Positions 50,667 through 60,404 of a DNA stretch of 64,000 nt are shown in pieces. Source of the stretch: Paenibacillus hexagrammi (GTDB taxonomy: Bacteria > Bacillota > Bacilli > Paenibacillales > NBRC-103111); the NCBI RefSeq assembly GCF_021513275.1, contig NZ_CP090978.1:5885001-5949000 (forward strand), written 5' to 3'. The position numbers and the translations under genes were made by a program. Within the stretch, counting starts at the first letter, position 1. The number at the start of each line of letters is the position of its first letter. Under the pieces are notes generated by a model, which saw only the letters and a list, made by a program, of their open reading frames with translations, did no database searches and was not told the origin of the DNA.

Positions 50667-51899
50667 CTACGTCCTATAAGCTGCATTGATCCGTACATAG
50701 TCATACGTCAAATCACAGCCCCAGCCCGTAGCTTTGCCGCTTCCCATATGTAAATTCACATGAATATGAATCGTATCTGTTTTCAGATAAGCAAGAGCCT
50801 GCTCCTCATCAAACTTCACAGGACGAGACTGTTCCAGAACCGTAATGTCGCCGAGACGGATATCGACCGTATTAACATTCACCGACTGGCCTGAATATCC
50901 CACTGCCGCAATGATGCGGCCCCAGTTGGCATCTGCGCCATACACTGCCGACTTCACCAAGCTCGATCCGATGATCGACTTGACGATGGCTCTTGCCGCA
51001 TTGTCGGACTCCGCACCGACCACATTAACCTCGATCAGTTTGGTCGCTCCTTCGCCGTCTCGCGCAATCGCTTTGGCCAGGTATTCGCCTACGTATTGGA
51101 ACGCAGCTGCAAAGGCTTCCCAATCCGGATGCTGCGGATTCAGCGTCTCACTGCCTGCCAGTCCGCTTGCCATCACCACAACCATGTCGTTGGTGCTGGT
51201 GTCGCCATCAACTGTGATCATATTGAACGTGTTGTCCGTCACCCGGTTCAGCAGCAGCTGCAGGTGCTGGCTTTCGATCTTGGCGTCGGTCGTGATAAAA
51301 CCGAGCATCGTCGCCATGTTCGGGTGAATCATCCCCGAACCCTTGGCCGCGCCGGCAATATGGATGTCATGGCCGCCAATACTTACGCGGACGCATGTCA
51401 TCTTCTGCACGAGATCCGTGGTCAGGATCGCCTGGCAGAAGTCGTCGCCCCCGTCCGTCTTCACACGCTGCGGCAGCTCCTCGATGCCTCCAAGAACTTT
51501 ATGCATCGGCAGCAGCTCGCCGATAACGCCCGTGCTCGTCACGCCTACGTGATGCACCTCCAGGCCCAGCGCCTTTGCCGCCGCAGCGCGCATCGCGCGC
51601 GCGTCGTCCTCGCCCTGCTGGCCGGTGCACGCATTAGCGTTGCCGCTGTTCACGATCATCGCCTGCAGCTTGCCGTCTTGGGCGATGCTCTCCTGCGTAA
51701 CGCGCAGCGGTGCCGCTTGGAACGCGTTGAGCGTATACACGCCCGCCGCTGCCGCCGGCACCTCACAGACAATAGCGCCCAGATCGTGGCGCTCAGTTTT
51801 CTTCAGTCCGCAGTGCAGTCCGCCTGCGCGAAAGCCTTTCGGAGTCGTAACGGACCCCTCCGGCACAACGATAAACTTCCCTTGCTCTTGTGACGACAT
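50667..51899 (-). CDS. argJ: Glutamate N-acetyltransferase / amino-acid acetyltransferase ArgJ
   Basis: 410 residues. It transfers acetyl from acetylornithine to glutamate, recycling acetyl groups; many Bacillales forms also use acetyl-CoA. The self-cleavage site lies in MIHPNMATMLGF, where the Thr of ATML becomes the N-terminus of the beta chain and the nucleophile. AMIVNSGNANACTG and GDTSTNDMVVVMASG are family blocks. It follows argC by 66 bases. Confidence 0.95.
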   Translation of the reverse strand: MSSQEQGKFIVVPEGSVTTPKGFRAGGLHCGLKKTERHDLGAIVCEVPAAAAGVYTLNAFQAAPLRVTQESIAQDGKLQAMIVNSGNANACTGQQGEDDARAMRAAAAKALGLEVHHVGVTSTGVIGELLPMHKVLGGIEELPQRVKTDGGDDFCQAILTTDLVQKMTCVRVSIGGHDIHIAGAAKGSGMIHPNMATMLGFITTDAKIESQHLQLLLNRVTDNTFNMITVDGDTSTNDMVVVMASGLAGSETLNPQHPDWEAFAAAFQYVGEYLAKAIARDGEGATKLIEVNVVGAESDNAARAIVKSIIGSSLVKSAVYGADANWGRIIAAVGYSGQSVNVNTVDIRLGDITVLEQSRPVKFDEEQALAYLKTDTIHIHVNLHMGSGKATGWGCDLTYDYVRINAAYRT

Positions 51900-51965
51900 C
51901 TTCGCCCTTCACCTGTCCCTTTTGGATGTGGATTGTGGATTCGATCTTCTTGCTTTCACTATGAA

Positions 51966-53012
51966 TTAAGGATACACCGGAGAGAACAACAAGCCCGTTG
52001 TCTCCTCCCAGCCCATCATGAGGTTCAAATTCTGAATCGCCTGACCGGCAGCGCCCTTCACGACGTTATCGATGACCGAGCAAATCGTCAACCGCCCTGT
52101 CCGTTCGTCAACGGCAAACCCGATATCGCAGTAATTGGAGCCGAGCACTTCTTTCGTCGCAGGCATCTTGCCGTTGGAACGAATCCGCACGAACTTACGG
52201 CCCTCATAATACTGACGGTACATTTCAATAAACTCTGCTTCTGTGTGCTCGCCAATTATCGTTGCATACATGGTCGTCATGATCCCGCGCGTCATCGGAA
52301 CCAAATGTGTCGTGAACGTCGTCACGATGTCTTTGCCCGCGATGCGGCTCAGCGCCTGCTCAATCTCTGGAATATGCTGATGCTTATTGACTTTATAAGC
52401 ACTGAAATTCTCATTCACTTCGGCGTAATGAGCGCCCAGTCCTAATCCACGGCCCGCTCCGGAAACACCGGACTTGGCATCAATAATGATCGTGGACGGA
52501 TCGATCCATCCCGCTTGCACCGCAGGTATGAGACCAAGCAGTGTTGCAGTCGGATAACAGCCTGGATTGGAAATAAGGTCCATTCCTTTGACCTCGTCAC
52601 CGAATACTTCCGACAAGCCATACACTGCTCGTTCCAGAGCTTCGGCCGGCGCTGCGGGCTTCTTATACCAATTTTCATAGGCTTCCGCTGATTTAAGACG
52701 CAGATCGCCTGAAATATCGATGACCTTGAGTCCTGCTGCAAGCAGCTTCATACTAAGCTCAGCACTGACTCCCGCAGGTGTCGCCAAGAAGACGAGATCC
52801 GCTTTTCCGGCGATCAAATCGACGTCCAACTCATCTAGAATGCCCACAAATATTTGATTCAAATGAGGAAAACTCTCTGCAAGAGGCGCCCCTGCATTTG
52901 AGGTTGAAACAACGGAAGTAATCGTAACATAAGGATGCGCCTGTAAAAGGCGAATCAACTCGGCACCGCCATAGCCGGTAGCCCCAATAATTGCCGCTCT
53001 TAGTGAATTGCT
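51966..53012 (-). CDS. argC: N-acetyl-gamma-glutamyl-phosphate reductase
   Basis: 348 residues from ATG 53012, which has TGGAGG upstream; an in-frame extension to 53039 lacks a site. The Rossmann start AAIIGATGYGGAELIRLL and the catalytic cysteine block ISNPGCYPTATLLGL are clear. It reduces acetylglutamyl phosphate. First gene of argCJBDFGH, just downstream of a sigma-A promoter that overlaps an ARG box. Confidence 0.95.
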   Translation of the reverse strand, partial: SNSLRAAIIGATGYGGAELIRLLQAHPYVTITSVVSTSNAGAPLAESFPHLNQIFVGILDELDVDLIAGKADLVFLATPAGVSAELSMKLLAAGLKVIDISGDLRLKSAEAYENWYKKPAAPAEALERAVYGLSEVFGDEVKGMDLISNPGCYPTATLLGLIPAVQAGWIDPSTIIIDAKSGVSGAGRGLGLGAHYAEVNENFSAYKVNKHQHIPEIEQALSRIAGKDIVTTFTTHLVPMTRGIMTTMYATIIGEHTEAEFIEMYRQYYEGRKFVRIRSNGKMPATKEVLGSNYCDIGFAVDERTGRLTICSVIDNVVKGAAGQAIQNLNLMMGWEETTGLLFSPVYP

Positions 53013-53052
53013 CATGGTTATTCCTCCAAACGTCCCCAAAAAGATATGTATT

Positions 53053-53081
53053 ATTATACGGACTTATACATAATAATTCAA
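53053..53081 (-). promoter_or_regulatory. argC operon promoter with overlapping ARG box
   Basis: On the minus strand -35 TTGAAT (53076-53081), 17 bases, then perfect -10 TATAAT (53053-53058). The sequence TTGAATTATTATGTATAA (53064-53081), which covers the -35 and spacer, matches the left half of the ArgR/AhrC consensus TGAATWWWWATTCA perfectly and the right half partly (3 of 5). Arginine-bound ArgR/AhrC would block polymerase here. Confidence 0.7.
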
Positions 53082-53294
53082 TGGATTTTTTCCAGAGTTT
53101 TCGCGTGATTATGCAGCTTTTTCGGCTTGCAGCATTCGATCTATTTTGCATACTCTGCATAAAATCTAATACAGTCTACAACCCTTTGTTCTAGCCCTGT
53201 ATTATTATCCCAGAATCTAGACCCAAAGAGCAACTTCTATTTCAAATGCATAGATTCCACTCGCTAGGATAGTTGATGAAGCGTGTTCAATATG

Positions 53295-53662
53295 AGGGGC
53301 TAGTTTGTTGCTATATGAGTTCACGTTCAATGTGGAGTGCTTGCTAGCAGCTAAGTGAGCCGTGACCAGTATAAAGTGCTTGTTAGCAGCAATGTGAGTT
53401 CGTGTCTAATATACAGTGCTAGTTCGCAGCTATGTGAGTTCGGGTTCAGTATACAGTGCTAGTTCGTAACTTTGTGAGTTCGTGCTCAGTATACAGTGCT
53501 AGTTCGTAGCTATGGAGTGTGTCCAATATACAGTGCTAGTTCGTAGCTATGGAGTGTGTCCAATATACAGTGCTAGTTCGTAGCTATGGAGTGTGTCCAA
53601 TATACAGTGCTAGTTCGTAGCTATGGAGTGTGTCCAATATACAGTGCTAGTTCGTAGCTATG
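53295..53662 (+). repeat. Minisatellite of 37-41-base units
   Basis: Five diverged units of 39-41 bases start near 53295, 53336, 53375, 53415 and 53455. Four identical 37-base units follow (53495, 53532, 53569, 53606) and then a partial copy (53643-53662). Each modern unit begins AGTGCTAGTTCGTAGCTATG and can form a small GCTA-GTTCG-TAGC hairpin. Contiguous with no spacers, so not a CRISPR array. It fills most of the 673-base gap between argC and the YitT gene. Confidence 0.92.
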
Positions 53663-53685
53663 TGAGTCGTGCCCCTCCCGTCTTG

Positions 53686-54555
53686 CTAGCTATGTCTGCG
53701 GAAGCCTTCCCCCAGCACCTCATTCGTATCGCTCAAAATGACGAAGGCCTGCGGGTCGACAGCCTGTACCAGTGTTTTTAACCGACTCACTTCGTTCTGG
53801 TTGACGACCACCATGAGTACAACTCTTGACGCTCCCGTATAGCCTCCCGCACCGCTTAGCTCCGTCAAGCCTCGGTCCAGCTCGTATAGAATCGCTTTCC
53901 GGATGTCCTCCGTGTGCTCCGATATAATAAAGGCGACCTTCGCGTAGTTGAACCCGAGCTGTACAATATCGATCGTTTTCGTTGTCACGAATAATCCGAT
54001 TAAGGCAAACAGTGCATTCTCCGGCGTAAACACAACACCTGCCGAAAGGATAACGAGACCGTCAAAGATGGCTACAGCAAAACCTAGACTAATACCTGTA
54101 TATTTATGCAGGATCTGAGCAGCCAGTCCGAGTCCTCCTGTTGACCCTCTCCCCCGGAACACGATACCCAGCCCCAGACCGATGCCCATCCCTCCATAAA
54201 TGGTCGCGAGCAGCGTATTATGAGTAGGGACTCCAATATGACTTGTCAGTAGCACACAAAGCGGGTATACCACAGAGCCTACGGCGGTTTTCACACCGTA
54301 TTGCCCGCCCAGCAGCCATAATCCCAGTAGAAAAAGCGGAATGTTCAGCGCCCATTGTGTGATGGCCGGGCTGATACCTGTCAGATGCTGCACGATGGTG
54401 GACACGCCGGAGACCCCTCCGGAGGCAATCTGATTCGGGTTCAAAAAGGCGTTAAAACTGGCCGCGATAATCAGCGATCCGACAACCAGCATGACATATT
54501 CGATTACCGTATGTGCAGGACTCCCGATCGGGATTCCTTGTTTTCTTCTGGCCAC
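53686..54555 (-). CDS. YitT/YvjA-family membrane protein with DUF2179 domain
   Basis: 289 residues. Five or six membrane segments (VIEYVMLVVGSLIIAASFNAFL, and the glycine-rich YGGMGIGLGLGIVFRGRGSTGGL) are followed by a C-terminal DUF2179 domain (AILYELDRGLTELSGAGGYTGASRVVLMVVV). The function of the family is not known; transport has been suggested. In Bacillus yvjA sits upstream of prfB, as here. GTG start with AAGGAGGG upstream. Confidence 0.88.
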   Translation of the reverse strand: MARRKQGIPIGSPAHTVIEYVMLVVGSLIIAASFNAFLNPNQIASGGVSGVSTIVQHLTGISPAITQWALNIPLFLLGLWLLGGQYGVKTAVGSVVYPLCVLLTSHIGVPTHNTLLATIYGGMGIGLGLGIVFRGRGSTGGLGLAAQILHKYTGISLGFAVAIFDGLVILSAGVVFTPENALFALIGLFVTTKTIDIVQLGFNYAKVAFIISEHTEDIRKAILYELDRGLTELSGAGGYTGASRVVLMVVVNQNEVSRLKTLVQAVDPQAFVILSDTNEVLGEGFRRHS

Positions 54556-55160
54556 AAGCGGCCCTCCTTTATAAGGGGAAGCTATGATTTCTGAATTTGT
54601 CGAAAAAAGGGATGGCGAGTGCCAGTTGCTCGACTTTGGCTGCCTGCCCTGAGCAGTTGCCAGCTTCGATCTTCTCGTGTAGCGTTGATCCTTGCGTCCT
54701 TATGATCCGATATTCGGATCAATCGATCTGACTCCATCATCCTTACAGTTCGGACGGTAACGTACCTACGTGCGTTTGAAGCTCTTGGACCGCTAAGGCG
54801 TTCGATGTGAATTCTTTGGGAAGGTAAGCCTCTTATTCATGACTCTTCCATTCTGCACCAACGGATCACCAAGCCAGACTTTCGGCACGGATTGTTTGTT
54901 TTGCATGCGAGCTCTGGTTGTCACAGACTATGCAGGGCTTTACTTTCACCTTACATCGCTTCTGATGAGTTAGGATTTATCGGGTCTCTCAGGGATGAGT
55001 CCGGCACGCACATGCTTATTGACCTTCGCCTTCGGGAACATCTGGTTTGCAAAGTCGCATATGCCTATCATCCTACAGTAGCACATTCTCAGCTTAGTTC
55101 ACCTGCCAGCCTGCTCAGTACGATCACCGGCCGCTGTATGCCTCCCTCGACAAACTCCAA
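54556..55160. other. 600-base gap without a gene; one palindrome
   Basis: I see no supported gene or structured RNA. A perfect inverted repeat TGATCCGA-TAT-TCGGATCA lies at 54703-54721. An open plus-strand frame (54892-55242) runs across the prfB terminator and end and is not credible. No clear promoter for the YitT gene was found. Confidence 0.45.
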
Positions 55161-55192
55161 AAAAATCCCACACCTGTCAGGTGTAGGATTTT
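55161..55192 (-). terminator. Terminator of prfB
   Basis: AAAATCC-C-ACACCT pairs with AGGTGT-A-GGATTTT around GTC. The minus-strand transcript ends in a T-run. It lies about 32 bases after the prfB stop. Confidence 0.85.
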
Positions 55193-55223
55193 CGTCCAAC
55201 GCGGGAACTATGCGTGAAGCTGA

Positions 55224-56330
55224 CTATTCCTTGCGAATCTGATGACGCAGGTACGCATCCATGAACATATCCAAATCGCCGTCCATCACCGCGCCGACGT
55301 TGCCCGTCTCCGCAGACGTGCGGTGATCCTTCACCATGCTGTAAGGATGGAACACGTAGGAGCGGATCTGGCTGCCCCACGCGATGTCCGACTGCTCGCC
55401 GCGAATCTCGGCAAGCTGCTTCTCTTGCTCCTCGATCTTCTTCTCATAGAGCTTGGAACGAAGCATCTTCATTGCTTTCTCACGGTTCTTGATCTGGGAA
55501 CGTTCCTGCTGACAGCTGACCACGACGCCTGTAGGGATATGCGTGATCCGAACGGCCGAGTCGGTCGTATTGATGTGCTGACCGCCGGCGCCGCTGGCCC
55601 GGTAGGTATCGATCTTGAGATCCTCCGTGCGGATTTCAATCTCCGCGTCGTCCTCGATCTCCGGCATCACATCACACGATACGAAGGATGTGTGACGGCG
55701 GCCGGAGGCGTCAAACGGCGAGATGCGGACGAGCCGATGTACGCCCTTCTCCGTCTTCAAGTAGCCGTAGGCGTTGAAGCCCTTGATCATGAGCGTGACG
55801 CTCTTCACTCCGGCCTCGTCGCCGGGCAGGTAGTCGAGGACCTCGACCTTGAAGTCACGCTTCTCGGCCCAGCGGCGGTACATGCGCAGCAGCATCTCCG
55901 CCCAGTCCTGACTCTCGGTCCCCCCGCTCCGGGGTGCAGCTCGAGTATCGCATTCAGCCGGTCGTACGGCTGATTGAGCAGCAGTTGAAGCTCGAAGTCC
56001 TCGAGCTTCTTGACGAGAGCCTTGATGCCGCTGCCGATCTCGGCGGCAAGACTGTCGTCGCTTTCCTCCTCCTCGAGCTCGACCATGACCTGCAGGTCGT
56101 CGTACTCGCCGGAAAGCGTCTGAAACTGCTCCACAACGCCCTTGATCGCGTTGAGTTCGCTAATTGTTTTCTGGGCTTTCTCGTTATCGTCCCAGAAATC
56201 GGGCGCAGCCATTTTTTCCTCGAAATCACCGATCTCTTCGAGCTTATGATCTAAGTCAAAGAGACCCCCTTAATTCCGTTAGTCGCTTTGCCGTTTCCCT
56301 AAGATCCTGCTTTACTTCTGGTTCTAGCAT
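55224..56330 (-). CDS. prfB: Peptide chain release factor 2 (programmed +1 frameshift, plus one apparent error)
   Basis: Release factor for UGA and UAA codons. The 5' end is [24 protein letters not shown], then in-frame TGA, with the standard +1 shift (CTT TGA C) after an AGGGGG Shine-Dalgarno-like element at 56265-56270. The protein then continues [25 protein letters not shown]. The GGQ loop ([17 protein letters not shown]) and the tail are intact. A second break near 55920-55925 has six G where seven are needed for [20 protein letters not shown]. Because prfB is essential, this is read as a sequencing deletion. It follows secA. Confidence 0.95.
56256..56270 (-). promoter_or_regulatory. RF2 autoregulatory frameshift site
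   Basis: AGGGGG TCT CTT TGA C on the minus strand is the classic recoding signal. Low RF2 slows reading of the UGA, letting the ribosome slip from CTT to TTT and continue in the +1 frame. The spacing and slippery codon match known sites. Confidence 0.92.
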
Positions 56331-56510
56331 TGTCTTACACCTCATTTATTTGCTTGCCATTGGCCTTGGCTTACTCTTCTGTCTTCTGCGTTAGACCTAG
56401 TAAGTCAGGTATGGAGTATGCTGAGCATACGTCATCGTTCAATCGTTGCCGCACCTTCACGCGGCTAGTGACCCAAGCTAAATAGATGGGTCCCCAGTCG
56501 ATGAAGCCTA

Positions 56511-59020
56511 TTAGCTGCCTTGGCCGTGGCACTGTTTGAACTTCTTACCGCTGCCGCATGGACATGGATCGTTACGCCCGATACGGTCGTCTTTGACTAG
56601 CGGCTTTTTACCTGTCGCTTCATTTTTGGGATCGACCGCTTGACCTTCCGCAACCGCTTGACGCTCCAGATTGCTTTGGACATGGGCCTTCATGATGTAC
56701 TTCGCAACTTCTTCCTGGATGGCCTCGACCATTTCCTGGAACATTTCAAAGCCCTCGAATTGATACTCACGAAGCGGATCAGTTCCGCCGTAGGCTCGGA
56801 GATGAATACCTTGACGCAATTGATCCATCGCATCAATATGATCCATCCACTTGCTGTCGACTGCACGCAGTGCAACGACTTTCTCGAATTCACGCATGAA
56901 TTCGGCGCCGATTTCTTCCTCGCGCTCATCATAGCGGGCTTTCACAAGTCCTTGCAGATTTTCGATGATCTCTTCCTGCTCCTTGCCCCAGATGTCTTGA
57001 TCGGACACTTGGCCTTCCGTCAGCAGGTTGGCATTCATAAAGTTCGCAACTTCATGAATTTCCCATTCTTCCGGAATCTGTTCCTCCGGACAATGTACTT
57101 TCACTATTCGCTCGATCACTCCGTCAATCATGCTCTCTACAACTTCACGGATGTTCTCGGACTCCAGCAGTTCTCTACGCTGTTTGTAAATAATCTCACG
57201 CTGCTGATTCATCACATCGTCATATTGCAGGACGACTTTACGCACATCGAAGTTGTTGCCCTCAACGCGTTTCTGGGCCGACTCCACAGCACGCGAAATC
57301 AGCTTGCTTTCGATTGGCTGGTCTTCTTCCATACCAAGGCGGTCCATCATCGCCATAATATTTTCAGCGCCAAAACGCTTCATCAACTCATCCTCGAGGG
57401 ACAGATAGAATTGGGACGAGCCCGGGTCGCCTTGACGGCCCGCACGACCGCGCAGCTGATTATCGATCCGGCGGCTCTCATGACGTTCTGTACCTATGAT
57501 ATGCAGTCCACCCGAATCATGTACACCTTCGCCCAGCATAATATCCGTACCACGGCCCGCCATATTGGTTGCGATCGTAACCGCGCCAGGCTGACCTGCT
57601 CGAGATACGATTTCCGCTTCCTCCGCATGGTATTTGGCATTCAAGACCTTATGCGGAACGCCTTTCTTCTTCAGCATTTCAGATAGATGCTCGGAATTCT
57701 CAATCGATACGGTACCGACGAGAACAGGCTGATTCTTTTTATGACGTTCGGCGATTTCTTCTACAACCGCTTTGAACTTGCCCTGCTCGGATTTATATAC
57801 GATGTCCGGCATATCCTTCCGAATCATCGGACGGTTCGTTGGAACGACGATAACTTCCAGACCGTAGATTTTTTTCAACTCTTCTTCTTCCGTCTTGGCC
57901 GTCCCTGTCATACCCGACAGCTTGCGGTACATCCGGAAGTAGTTCTGGAACGTAATCGTTGCCAGCGTCATGCTCTCATTCTGCACTTGCAATTGCTCTT
58001 TGGCTTCGATCGCTTGATGCAGACCGTCACTGTAGCGGCGACCTGTCATAATCCGGCCTGTGAATTCGTCCACGATCATGACTTCATCTTCTTGCACGAC
58101 GTAATCGACATCGCGCTTCATAATAAAGCGAGCCTTCAAAGCTTGGGTCACGTGATGGTTGATGTTCACATTTTGATGATCGAACAGGTTCTCGATCCCG
58201 AATGCGCGCTCAGCCTTAGCCACGCCCTCTTCCGTTAATGCTACGGAACGGACCTTGATATCGATCGTATAATCTTCTTCTGCTTGCAGCTTGGCGACAA
58301 ACCGGTCAGCCGCGTAATAGAGATCCGTCGACTTCGCAGCTTGTCCGGAGATAATGAGCGGCGTTCTCGCCTCATCGACCAAGATGGAATCCACCTCGTC
58401 AATCACCGCATAATACAAGGGACGCTGCACCATTTGCTCTTTGTACAGCACCATGTTATCACGCAGGTAGTCGAATCCATACTCATTGTTCGTACCGTAC
58501 GTAATATCGCAATTGTAAGCAGCCTGCTTCTCTTCATGCGACAAATCGTGCAGGTTCACCCCAACTGTCAGGCCAAGAAATGTATAGATTTGACCCATCT
58601 CAGCACTATCCCGCTGCGCCAAGTAGTCATTGACTGTCACTACGTGTACACCCCTGCCCAGAAGCGCATTCAGATAAACCGGCAGCGTTCCTACAAGCGT
58701 TTTACCTTCACCAGTTCTCATTTCCGCAATGCGGCCTTCGTGAAGCACCATGCCCCCGATTAACTGTACATCATAATGGCGTTTGCCCAGCACACGCTTA
58801 GCAGCTTCCGGGTTACTGCAAAAGCTTCCGGCAGCAAATCGTCGATCTCTTCACCTTGCTCCAGTCGGTTTCTGAACTCTACGGTCTTCCCCCGGAGCTC
58901 CTCATCGGAGAGAGGTGTAATGGATGCTTCCAGCTCGTTGATCTGCTCAACGGCCTTGAGATACCGTTTAATTTCCCGTTCATTGGAATCACCAAAAATT
59001 TTCTTTACAAGTCCTAGCAT
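56511..59020 (-). CDS. secA: Preprotein translocase ATPase SecA (frame-broken)
   Basis: About 836 residues after correction. SecA drives secretory proteins through SecYEG. It begins [22 protein letters not shown]. Walker A is [10 protein letters not shown] and the DEAD region is [15 protein letters not shown]. Later parts include the helical wing and the C-terminal zinc motif ([16 protein letters not shown]). Near 58805 the sequence has ACCCGGAAG where ACCCGGGAAG is needed to read [28 protein letters not shown]. One missing G, almost certainly a sequencing error because SecA is essential. AAAGGGG lies upstream of the ATG. Confidence 0.95.
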
Positions 59021-59055
59021 CGGTGAACCCCTTTCCCTTGCATTCGTATCCTTAA

Positions 59056-59084
59056 ATTGTATCAGTTTGGCGGTCGAGCCGCAA
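59056..59084 (-). promoter_or_regulatory. Extended -10 promoter of secA
   Basis: On the minus strand TGATACAAT (an extended -10 with TACAAT at 59056-59061) has TTGCGG 17 bases upstream (59079-59084). The -35 is weak; the TGn element supports it. Confidence 0.5.
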
Positions 59085-59261
59085 CAAACGTGCGATACTT
59101 TTGGCTATGCTTGCCAATTGCCGCATGTATAAGCAAACTTATAGAGCTCGCCTTATTGTCAAACTTCGTCATCTTAGTATGAAATCCAAAGCCCAAATGC
59201 ATGCATGCAAGAGGGAACATGTCCGAGCAGTTGAAGCCCTCCGGGGCTAGCATATAAATAA

Positions 59262-59295
59262 AAAAGCCTGATTCGACCGAAATCGAACCAAGCTT
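59262..59295 (-). terminator. Terminator of hpf
   Basis: On the minus strand AAGCTTGGTTCGA pairs with TCGAATCAGGCTT (with G-U and one mismatch), followed by TTTTATT. It is the only clear element in the 308-base gap between secA and hpf besides the secA promoter. Confidence 0.75.
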
Positions 59296-59328
59296 CTCGT
59301 TATAAAATCAATGTATGAGTTCTTAATC

Positions 59329-59877
59329 TTATTGCGCCGGCTCAATCAAGCCATATTTCCCGTCATTCCGTTTATACACGACGTTCACCTTGGCTGTGTC
59401 CATGTTGGAGAATACAAAGAAGCTGTGTCCCACCATGTTCATCTGAAGAATCGCTTCTTCTACATCCATCGGTTTTAGTGCAAAACGCTTGTTACGAACG
59501 AGTTCAAATTCATCTTCCTCATCCACATAGGTGGTCGGAGCCGTTTCAATTTTAAATAGATCGCGCTTGCCGCCTTCTTGCCTGATCTTGCGGTTCGCTT
59601 TCGTCTTGTGCTTGCGGATTTGGCGTTCGAGCTTGTCTACAACCAAATCGATCGATGCGTACATATCGTTGTTCCGCTCTTCGGCCCGCAGCAGCACACC
59701 GGCTAGTGGAATCGTCACCTCAACCGCCTGATAGCCTTTCAGTACGCTTAAAGTTACATAAACATCGGATGTAAGGGGAGCTTCAAAATACCTCTCTAGT
59801 CTTCTCAGCTTCTTCTCGACATAGTCCCTAAGGGCTTCGGTTACTTCAAGGTGTTCTCCGCGAATTGTAAAATTCAT
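59329..59877 (-). CDS. hpf: Long-form ribosome hibernation promoting factor
   Basis: 182 residues. The N-terminal domain (NFTIRGEHLEVTEALRDYVEKKLRRLERYF) binds the 30S decoding region. The C-terminal domain (KRFALKPMDVEEAILQMNMVGHSFFVFSN) dimerises ribosomes into 100S particles in stationary phase. A Lys/Arg-rich linker (RQIRKHKTKANRKIRQ) joins them. In Bacillus it is induced by sigma-B, sigma-H and stringent conditions; here a sigma-A-like promoter is seen. AGGGAGAG lies before the ATG. Confidence 0.95.
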   Translation of the reverse strand: MNFTIRGEHLEVTEALRDYVEKKLRRLERYFEAPLTSDVYVTLSVLKGYQAVEVTIPLAGVLLRAEERNNDMYASIDLVVDKLERQIRKHKTKANRKIRQEGGKRDLFKIETAPTTYVDEEDEFELVRNKRFALKPMDVEEAILQMNMVGHSFFVFSNMDTAKVNVVYKRNDGKYGLIEPAQ

Positions 59878-59900
59878 AGTGCATCTCTCCCTTCTACTAC

Positions 59901-59929
59901 ATTATACTACATTCCACCTCATCTTTAAA
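59901..59929 (-). promoter_or_regulatory. Probable promoter of hpf
   Basis: On the minus strand TTTAAA (59924-59929), 17 bases, then TATAAT (59901-59906). The leader to the hpf ATG is about 18 bases. Overlapping alternative sigma promoters cannot be excluded. Confidence 0.5.
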
Positions 59930-59967
59930 ATTCCTTCATATTCCGATCCTAGATTTTCTTGTAAAAC

Positions 59968-60004
59968 GTAAAAAAGCACCTAAGATCTTATCGATCCAGG
60001 TGCT
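59968..60004 (-). terminator. Terminator of the cold-shock gene
   Basis: On the minus strand AGCACCT with inner GATC pairs with GATC and AGGTGCT, followed by TTTTTTACG. It lies about 40 bases after the stop at 60047. Confidence 0.85.
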
Positions 60005-60046
60005 GTCGGTTCCATTGTATTCAAGCGGCTTCTCAGCCGGATGTTC

Positions 60047-60244
60047 TTATAGTTTAGTTACGTTAGCAGCTTGTGGGCCGCGCGCGCCTTCTACGATGTC
60101 AAATTCAACGGATTGACCTTCTTCAAGAGTTTTGAAACCATCAGTTTGAATTGCGGAGAAATGAACGAATACATCTCCACCATCTTCGCGCTCGATGAAG
60201 CCATAGCCTTTTTCTGCGTTAAACCATTTTACTTTACCTTGCAT
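60047..60244 (-). CDS. Cold-shock protein (CspA/CspB family)
   Basis: 65 residues, a single cold-shock domain that binds single-stranded RNA and DNA. RNP1 is KGYGFIE and RNP2 is VFVHFSA. The length, the [28 protein letters not shown] tail and a strong sigma-A promoter (60291-60320) are typical of a major Csp. The leader is only about 40 bases, shorter than in classic cold-induced csp genes. Confidence 0.95.
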   Translation of the reverse strand: MQGKVKWFNAEKGYGFIEREDGGDVFVHFSAIQTDGFKTLEEGQSVEFDIVEGARGPQAANVTKL

Positions 60245-60290
60245 TGGAACACATTCCCTTCACCAATAAAATGTAAGCCCTTACTTTTTG

Positions 60291-60320
60291 ACTATAACAC
60301 TCATCTGCTTGGCCTGTCAA
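60291..60320 (-). promoter_or_regulatory. Sigma-A promoter of the cold-shock gene
   Basis: On the minus strand a perfect TTGACA (60315-60320), 18-base spacer and TATAGT (60291-60296). An AT-rich block (60320-60350) lies just upstream of the -35, like an UP element. Confidence 0.75.
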
Positions 60321-60404
60321 TTTTTTCTTTTTAAATTTTTAGAAAATTCACGTATTCACATTTGAAATTTATCGAAAAATGTCGTGAAAGCTTGTTTTCA
60401 TTAG

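Noticed and set aside
51096-51893. Long plus-strand frame opposite argJ
   Set aside because: Shadow of a conserved gene; no ribosome site or family match.
53495-53662. Possible CRISPR array (repeat length near 37)
   Set aside because: Units are directly adjacent with no unique spacers and no cas genes are near; it is a minisatellite.
54892-55242. 116-codon plus-strand frame
   Set aside because: It runs through the prfB terminator and into its 3' end, lacks a ribosome site and has no recognisable domain.
59062-59253. 63-codon frame between hpf and secA
   Set aside because: No ribosome site; it overlaps the secA promoter.
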